The position numbers and the translations under genes are program-made. Source: Pontibacter pamirensis (GTDB lineage: Bacteria; Bacteroidota; Bacteroidia; Cytophagales; Hymenobacteraceae). From it: DNA of 64,000 nucleotides. The notes beneath the pieces were generated by a model. It made no database searches, was not told the origin of the DNA, and saw nothing but the letters and a program-made list of their open reading frames with translations. Positions 59,401-64,000 of this stretch are shown in pieces. The DNA lies in contig NZ_SSNI01000009.1 of NCBI RefSeq assembly GCF_010015475.1, positions 62,001 through 126,000 of the forward strand, given 5' to 3'. Numbering within the stretch: the first letter of the stretch is position 1; every line of letters begins with the position of its first letter.

Positions 59401-59475
59401 CGAACAAATGTGCTGCAGGTAGTATATGATGCCTTGAAGAAATCAGAAAGCAATCCTATAACTGTAAAGAGGTAA
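56437..59475 (+). CDS. GH3 glycosidase-beta-lactamase fusion, exported
   Basis: About 1012 residues. A GH3 domain of NagZ/beta-N-acetylhexosaminidase type (to about 560) has SAKHFPGHGDTNVDSH and nucleophile Asp320 in FTDALNMQGV. A class C-type serine hydrolase domain follows (about 610-1000): Ser672 and Lys675 in ASVTKIS, Tyr790 in YSDLSF, and HSGFTGTYTW near the C-terminus in the position of KTG. Together this fits exported turnover of cell-wall or other amino-sugar glycans. Start: the TTG at 56437 gives a good leader (KKHTTFCLVLIMLMMFGTN), whereas the longer frame from 56386 adds 17 residues that spoil it. The start is uncertain. Confidence 0.9.
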   Translation: MKKHTTFCLVLIMLMMFGTNLLQGQTSRSKFREPAAQRADNSTFNPDKDPPFLNAKQAWVDSVFATLTPEERIAQLIMIPVYSNRDQAHIDSISNLIRTYKVGGVIFFQGGPVRQAKMTNRYQRESKVPLMVTIDAEWGLAMRLDSTVRFPYQMSIGGVEDEELIYEMGAEIARQCKRMGIHVNFAPTVDINNNANNPVIGFRSFGEDKYNVTRKSLAYMRGMQDQHVLASAKHFPGHGDTNVDSHYGLPLINFSRIRLDSVELYPFRALIRNGLGSVMVAHMNIPVLDNTPNLASTLSKPIVSELLKEELGYKGLIFTDALNMQGVAKYYKPGVVDVKALLAGNDMLLNSMDVKMTIQEVKKAILNNEITQEEVDARCRKVLAAKQWVGLDNWQPIETAHLIEDLNNPHALYLNHLLTEASLTLLRNKSNILPIQGLDTLRVAALAIGTTQATDFQKGLTRYMSVDTFFLPSTSTIAELQQLKEQLQGYNLIIAGVHQLQLKAGSANFGITAEMNLFLKDLIRSKPTIVSVFGNVYSLAKFENIDNADAVLTAYQETPLTQDLAAQLIFGGIGAKGSLPVTVSNAFRLGDGLKTEGALRLAYSVPEAVGIKTRDLAGIDSLVAQAMQEKATPGAQVLVAKNGKVIYQKAFGYHTYDNEEPVHNTDLYDLASVTKISTSLAALMKLKGEGKFDPNKTLGTYLPMAVGSNKENLNYKDILTHQARLKSWIPFWKETVRKSGKFKWRTFKADSSARFPIKVAQNLYMHRKYTDKIYEQIMESPMNQQAGYVYSDLSFILAPLVVQNITGQGFETYLKENIYEPLGATTLTFNPYKKYPASRIVPTEYESHFRKQLLHGTVHDEGAAMLGGISGHAGLFGNANDVAKLMQLYLNNGEYAGKQYIAGNTVSEFSKCQFCDFGNYRALGFDRPAKPGAQNSNAAPGAPVESFGHSGFTGTYTWIDPVNELVYVFLSNRVHPTRENPKLSQLNTRTNVLQVVYDALKKSESNPITVKR

Positions 59476-59590
59476 TGTAGTAGCCTTTCGTTTGGTCTGG
59501 CTAGAGGAAGCAGCTGTAAAAAGAATAGAAGGTGTTATGGAGAGCTGGAAAAACAATCATTTTACTAAAATGCAGGCTTGCGCCTAACAA

Positions 59591-59627
59591 AAAACCTCCC
59601 GCAAGAGTAAATCCTGCGGGAGGTTTT
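59591..59627. terminator. Two-way terminator between convergent genes
   Basis: AAAACCTCCCGCA / TGCGGGAGGTTTT, a perfect 13-bp stem with an 11-base loop, A-rich on the left and T-rich on the right. It serves the GH3 fusion (+) and the TolC-type gene (-), which converge here. Confidence 0.9.
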
Positions 59628-59668
59628 GATTTTATTAGGGGTTGTTTTTTACCAGCCTATCATAACTA

Positions 59669-61150
59669 CTAAATTTCAGCTAGCAATGACTCATTCCGCT
59701 GAAAATCATACAATGTCAGCCGGCGAATTCTGTAATAAGCAGACCAGAAGCTTTCGAGGGAGCTGATGTAGCTGCGAGTGGCCTTGTCCCTTTCTTCAGT
59801 GGCAACATTCAAATCCAGAAGGCTAAGCTGCCCTTTAAGGTAGCGGGCCCGAGTAAGGTTATAACGTTTCTCAGCAATTTCATTGGCACGTTTTGCTCCT
59901 GCCATTTGCTTTCGCAGCACCTTAAAACGTTTAACGTTAAGATAAATCTCCTGGTCAAAGTTTACCCTCTGTTGCTCCACATTTTCCTTCACCAGCGTCT
60001 CGTTTGCCGTGGCAGTTCCCAGCCTGGCAGCTGTCCGGCCCCAGTCCATAACCGGCATATTAAAGCCAACCCGCACGCGCTGTTGCGGAACAGGTTCCTG
60101 GTACACTTCACTAAACTCCAGTGACTGCTGTGTGAGTCCGAACGAAGCAAAGAGGTCGGCTGTAAAACCGGTTTCTCCTTTGGCCTCTGCCACCCGCCTC
60201 TCTGCTTCCAGTATTTCCCTTTTATAGCCAATTATTACCTGGCGGTTTCTATGAGCCTGCTCCAGGGCGACTTCTTCATCTATTTCAAAATCAGGAGTTG
60301 CATCAGGCGGAACCAAGGTGATGGGGTAATTATCGGTAATGCCTAGAAATACTTTTAGTCTTAGCGTGTTTGCCTCTACATCCAGTGTTGCCTGTTCCAG
60401 GTTTTGTAAAGAGTTCAGAAGTGTGAGTTCCATTTGCAGTAGTTCGTCCTCCGGGATCTTATTTTCCACATACCGAACCTTCGCTATTTTGTAAAGCGTA
60501 TCATTGTTAGCAACGTTCTTCTCCGTTATTTGTAAGCTTATCTGGCTTAGCAGGAGGTTGAAAAAATGATCTGTAGTGGAGCTGGAGATATCTTCCATTT
60601 CTTCCCAGAAATCACGTTTAGCCTCCTCAAAACGGAGCGGAGCAATTTTTCTGTCCCATGCACGGTAGTTGAACCCAAATATAGGCTGGTTAAGCGTAAT
60701 AGTGGCTGGGATAGAAGAGTAACGTGTTTGGTTTGTTTCTGCCTGGAAGTCATCGAGTCGCTTTAGCTGCGTGTTGATGGAAATATAACCGCCGGTAGGC
60801 CAGATTTCCTGCCCCAGGGAAAGCTGGAGAAAGGAGTTGGCATTATGCGTATTAATGAAAATGAGACTTCCTGTGTCGGTTATGCGCGGATCGATAGTTC
60901 TGTTGTATTCTGGTAAAACCCCACTCAGGTTCAACTGCGGGTAGAAATTAGAGCGATACCTTTTATACTCCCATTGCCTGTTCTCGTACCGCACTGAGGC
61001 GCTGCGGTAACGGGGAGAATTTTCCTTTGCCAGTTGTACGGCTTCGGCGAGTGTTAGCGTACGGGTAAAAGGAGCATCCTGAGCTTTAACAGGAAAAATG
61101 GTAGCTATAAATATGAGCAGTTGCAGGAAAGGGTAAAATACTTTATTCAT
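59669..61150 (-). CDS. TolC-family outer-membrane efflux protein
   Basis: 493 residues with a signal peptide (LQLLIFIATIFPVKAQ). The two OEP repeats are visible: LAEAVQLAKENSPRYRSASVRYE at the start of the first, LEQAHRNRQVIIGYKREILEAERRVAEAKGE and AKRANEIAEKRYNLTRARYLKGQ in the second. It would form the outer-membrane channel of an efflux or type I secretion system. No inner-membrane or adaptor protein is encoded next to it, so its partner lies elsewhere. Confidence 0.88.
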   Translation of the reverse strand: MNKVFYPFLQLLIFIATIFPVKAQDAPFTRTLTLAEAVQLAKENSPRYRSASVRYENRQWEYKRYRSNFYPQLNLSGVLPEYNRTIDPRITDTGSLIFINTHNANSFLQLSLGQEIWPTGGYISINTQLKRLDDFQAETNQTRYSSIPATITLNQPIFGFNYRAWDRKIAPLRFEEAKRDFWEEMEDISSSTTDHFFNLLLSQISLQITEKNVANNDTLYKIAKVRYVENKIPEDELLQMELTLLNSLQNLEQATLDVEANTLRLKVFLGITDNYPITLVPPDATPDFEIDEEVALEQAHRNRQVIIGYKREILEAERRVAEAKGETGFTADLFASFGLTQQSLEFSEVYQEPVPQQRVRVGFNMPVMDWGRTAARLGTATANETLVKENVEQQRVNFDQEIYLNVKRFKVLRKQMAGAKRANEIAEKRYNLTRARYLKGQLSLLDLNVATEERDKATRSYISSLESFWSAYYRIRRLTLYDFQRNESLLAEI

Positions 61151-61522
61151 GTTAATTAGATATCACAAAATCATTCTGGCACAGCATTAAAAGCAATGGC
61201 AGTAGGCTTTTGCCAGTATTAGCTGAAACCTATAAAAGAGGAGACAAAAGTACGGAACAGACTAGCATTAAAGCGGCCTGTAACCATATCAGGCAATATA
61301 ATTTATTTTTAAAGAGAAAGCTAGTTTATGTAAGTGAGTGAACGCTTGAAATTTTTGGTTTTACTACGAAAGACACGAATAGTAGGACCTGATAAGGCAT
61401 TTGGAAGATATTTTAGATACCTGTTTCACAGTGTGTGGCAGGTTCAGCACAAAAAAACAAGCACGCATTGCTATTTCAACGTACCCATCGGTAAAATTTC
61501 CGTAACATTATAAAAACGCTAT
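61151..61522. other. Divergent intergenic region tolC-like/ankyrin gene
   Basis: About 370 bp, A/T-rich, with no gene. On the minus strand CAAAATCA (61166-61173) with CAA at 61194-61196 reads as TTG-N20-TGATTTTG, one base from the Bacteroidetes promoter consensus, but would leave only a short leader before the TolC-type ATG. Confidence 0.35.
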
Positions 61523-62020
61523 ATGACATTTCACTCCACCAACCAGCAAGACCTTCTTTTTGATGCTGCCCGTAAAGGGGATGTTGATTACCTGAATCAA
61601 CTAATAGAAGAAGGAGTCGATATCAATGTTCAGAACGCCAAAGGCTTTACACCATTAATATTAGCCGCCTACGATGGACATGTAGAGGCATCCGAAATAT
61701 TGTTGAAGGCAAAAGCGGATCCCAATGTGCAGGATGTTACAGGCAATACCGCGTTGATGGGAGTAAGCTTTAAGGGATATCCTGAAGTAGCCACACTACT
61801 GATTGACAATGGCGCAGACCTTAATTTACAGAATGGGAACGGAGGTACAGCCCTCATGTTTGCAACCTTGTTTGGCAGAAACCAACTGGTGAAGCTGTTG
61901 CTTGAAGCAGGGGCAGATACAAAAATCCAGGATGTGCGAGGCCTGTCAGCAATCGATCTTGCATACCAGCAGGGCAATGAGGATGCTTTGGAGCTTTTCC
62001 GTGTGCACGCAGAGGGTTAA
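61523..62020 (+). CDS. Ankyrin-repeat protein
   Basis: 165 residues made of about four ankyrin repeats, no signal peptide. Repeat cores include KGFTPLILAAYDGHVEASEILL, GNTALMGVSFKGYPEVATLLIDNG and NGGTALMFATLFGRNQLVKLLLEAG (each about 33 residues apart). Likely a cytoplasmic protein-protein scaffold. Partner unknown. It is monocistronic, followed by a terminator. Confidence 0.9.
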   Translation: MTFHSTNQQDLLFDAARKGDVDYLNQLIEEGVDINVQNAKGFTPLILAAYDGHVEASEILLKAKADPNVQDVTGNTALMGVSFKGYPEVATLLIDNGADLNLQNGNGGTALMFATLFGRNQLVKLLLEAGADTKIQDVRGLSAIDLAYQQGNEDALELFRVHAEG

Positions 62021-62087
62021 TATGCTGTGTAACTCAACTTGGCACTTGCCAGATTTACATCGTATCCTAAGCTTTCCTTTAGTAAGG

Positions 62088-62129
62088 TTCCGTCTAGCTA
62101 CCTATTAGGTGGCTAGACGGAATTTTTTT
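62088..62129 (+). terminator. Rho-independent terminator after the ankyrin gene
   Basis: TTCCGTCTAGCTACC / GGTGGCTAGACGGAA, a 15-bp stem with one G-T pair and a 5-base loop, followed by seven T residues. Confidence 0.93.
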
Positions 62130-62334
62130 CCAGGGAGAGGGACAAACAAACTAATTACCCAGCTGTCTCATCTCTACTATCGCTTCTTCTACATCAGATA
62201 AGAAGTCACTCCCGTGCGTTCGTTTACCCAGGCATCTTCTCCTTGTCAACTTATTGATTCTGGAACATTTTCTTTCAACAAAACTTGTTAAGGGTGGCGC
62301 TGCGTAAGCCTTATGAACAAAGCAGGCATTTTCT

Positions 62335-64000
62335 ATGATCAAAAAAATACTCATTCCCTTTATTCTCATTTTCACAACAGGGTGTCAGAACAGAAACTTA
62401 GATGAAGTTGGTCTTATAACAGATCAGGCGATGGTGGTGTCAGCACATCCTCTTGCCTCGGTAGTAGGTGTTGACATTATGAGGCAAGGTGGCAATGCCG
62501 TGGATGCGGCCATTGCCGTGCAGTTTGCCCTCGCGGTGGTATACCCTGATGCAGGGAATATAGGTGGTGGTGGCTTTCTAGTTTTACGACAACAGGACGG
62601 CAGCGTCGATGCATTGGATTACAGGGAAGAAGCGCCTGGGGCAGCGCACCGTGATATGTACCTGAATGAGGGAGGGGAGGTAATTGAAGATTTAAGTGTG
62701 AAGGGTCACTTGGCAGCAGGTGTTCCAGGCACAGTAGATGGAATGGTGCAGCTGCATGAAAGGTATGGCACCATACCATGGGAAGAACTGGTGCAACCGG
62801 CAGTGCTGTTGGCTGCCAAGGGTTTCCCGCTGACCGAGAAGGAAGCTGAAAAGCTGAATGAAAACCGGGATGACTTCATTGAATACAGCACCCGGCGACC
62901 AGGTTTTATTCTGAAAGACAAGTGGGAGGAAGGAGATACCCTTCGGATACCAGACTTAGCCGAAACCCTGGCAAGAATAAGAGACAAGGGCAGAGCAGGA
63001 TTCTACGAGGGTGCCACGGCGCAGTATATAGTGGAGGAGATGAAAAGGGGAGGAGGCATAATCACCAAAGAGGATCTGGCGAATTACCGTGCCATCTGGC
63101 GGGAGCCGCTTACAGCCAAAGTCGGTGAACATACCATTATCTCTATGCCACCGCCCTCCAGCGGGGGGATTGCACTAATACAGCTTTTAAGTATTTCAGA
63201 GGATTATCCAATCGATGAGTGGGGGATTAAAACGACAGAAACCGCCCATTTCATGATAGAAGCTGAAAAGAGAGTGTACGCTGACAGGGCAAAGCACCTC
63301 GGGGACCCGGCCTTTGTTGATGTGCCGGTAGAGGGCCTGCTGGAGGAGGCGTACATGAAGAGACGGATGCATGACTTTTCAATGGGGAGTGACACAGACA
63401 GCGAGGAGGTATACGCCGGAGAGCCTGCTGCTTATGAAGGCGCACAAACTACGCATTACTCCATTGTGGACCCGATGGGGAATGCTATTTCCGTTACCAC
63501 TACCCTGAACACTAATTTCGGTGCGCTGGTGTTTGTAGATGGCGCTGGCTTTCTGCTGAACAATGAGATGGATGACTTCAGCTCGAAACCCGGCTACCCT
63601 AACACCTACGGGTTGATAGGAGGAGAAGCAAATGCCATTGCACCAGGCAAACGCATGCTGAGTTCCATGACGCCGACGATTCTGGAAAAGGAAGGAGAAC
63701 TATATATGGTAGTAGGCAGCATGGGCGGTTCCACCATTATCACCACGGTCTATCAAATTATTATGAATGTGATAGCGCATGGTTTACCGATGCAGGGAGC
63801 CGTGAATGCGGGCAGGTTCCATCACCAATGGGAGCCGGATTGGGTGCTAAGTGAGTTGGGTGCCCTGGGACCCGACACAGGTCTGCAGCTGTGGTTAAAG
63901 GGACATAAAATAGCACCAAACCCAAGAGGAATAGGAAGAGCTGCCGGAATCCTGGTGCTCCCTGATGGAAAGATGGAAGGAGGTGCTGACCCCAGGGGAG
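62335..64000 (+). CDS. ggt: Gamma-glutamyltransferase, lipoprotein, 3' partial
   Basis: At least 555 residues, cut by the window edge. A lipoprotein leader (KKILIPFILIFTTGCQN, lipobox Cys17) places it in the cell envelope. The GGT fold is clear: SAHPLASVVGVDIMRQGGNAV near the N-terminus, PPPSSGGIALIQLL, and the autoprocessing Thr in GAQTTHYSIVD. Substrate residues LNTNFGALVF, LSSMTPTI and the GSMGGSTIITT turn (Thr where E. coli has Arg) follow. It hydrolyses or transfers gamma-glutamyl groups from glutathione and related peptides. The frame stays open to base 64000; the promoter is not obvious in the 62130-62334 gap. Confidence 0.93.
   Translation, partial: MIKKILIPFILIFTTGCQNRNLDEVGLITDQAMVVSAHPLASVVGVDIMRQGGNAVDAAIAVQFALAVVYPDAGNIGGGGFLVLRQQDGSVDALDYREEAPGAAHRDMYLNEGGEVIEDLSVKGHLAAGVPGTVDGMVQLHERYGTIPWEELVQPAVLLAAKGFPLTEKEAEKLNENRDDFIEYSTRRPGFILKDKWEEGDTLRIPDLAETLARIRDKGRAGFYEGATAQYIVEEMKRGGGIITKEDLANYRAIWREPLTAKVGEHTIISMPPPSSGGIALIQLLSISEDYPIDEWGIKTTETAHFMIEAEKRVYADRAKHLGDPAFVDVPVEGLLEEAYMKRRMHDFSMGSDTDSEEVYAGEPAAYEGAQTTHYSIVDPMGNAISVTTTLNTNFGALVFVDGAGFLLNNEMDDFSSKPGYPNTYGLIGGEANAIAPGKRMLSSMTPTILEKEGELYMVVGSMGGSTIITTVYQIIMNVIAHGLPMQGAVNAGRFHHQWEPDWVLSELGALGPDTGLQLWLKGHKIAPNPRGIGRAAGILVLPDGKMEGGADPRG

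Noticed and set aside
1..64000. tRNA, rRNA, CRISPR, insertion sequence or prophage
   Set aside because: No cloverleaf-like sequence, regular direct repeats with spacers, transposase or integrase frame was found by eye; a covariance search could still find a small RNA.

Overview
The window looks like chromosomal DNA of an aerobic, free-living Bacteroidetes bacterium of the order Cytophagales. A Hymenobacteraceae/Pontibacter-like source is my best guess (inference). The signs are a periplasmic two-component propeller kinase, several kinases carrying the HEIQNPLNF box, short regulatory-domain-free LeuA, GH140-type and GH3/beta-lactamase secreted enzymes, and TAnnTTTG-like -7 elements with little Shine-Dalgarno sequence. 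I saw no rRNA, tRNA, CRISPR array, insertion sequence or phage gene.

Layout. 1-5.9 kb: a urease locus, with a NiCoT-type nickel transporter, fused ureAB, ureC, ureF and ureG on +, and ureD facing them on -; no ureE is present in the window. 6-8.6 kb: phosphoenolpyruvate carboxylase (-). 9-11 kb: hflK-hflC, then a secreted polysaccharide deacetylase. 11.9-18.9 kb: a glycerol module, with a DeoR/GlpR repressor divergent from glpD-glpK-glpF, followed by a class III fructose-1,6-bisphosphatase. Together these could turn glycerol into hexose phosphate. 19-24.6 kb: a small secreted protein, a DUF218/YdcF-like protein, a large secreted putative glycosidase, a REP-like palindrome and an unknown helical protein. 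24.8-36 kb: branched-chain amino acid synthesis, leuA-leuC-leuD-leuB (terminator), then ilvD-ilvB-ilvN-ilvC-ilvA (terminator).

36.5-48.8 kb is the most unusual region. Four paralogous histidine kinases lie in a row (periplasmic propeller sensor, multi-membrane-span/HAMP sensor, and two soluble TPR sensors), with a small VOC/glyoxalase gene among them. They are followed by a lone receiver protein and, coupled by a TGATG overlap, a receiver-adenylate cyclase. A decayed copy of the 3' end of the VOC gene in front of the fourth kinase shows that a VOC-kinase unit was duplicated in tandem. The kinase halves and the sensor halves of the four proteins group differently, which points to domain swapping or gene conversion. 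I propose that the locus is a many-sensors-to-cAMP signalling array (inference).

48.9-64 kb: a small charged protein, a PQQ dehydrogenase with an inserted cytochrome c domain, a GH140-like glycosidase, a 1.2 kb stretch with no recognisable gene, a patatin-like phospholipase, a GH3-beta-lactamase fusion, a TolC-type outer-membrane protein (-), an ankyrin protein and a lipoprotein gamma-glutamyltransferase that runs off the right edge.
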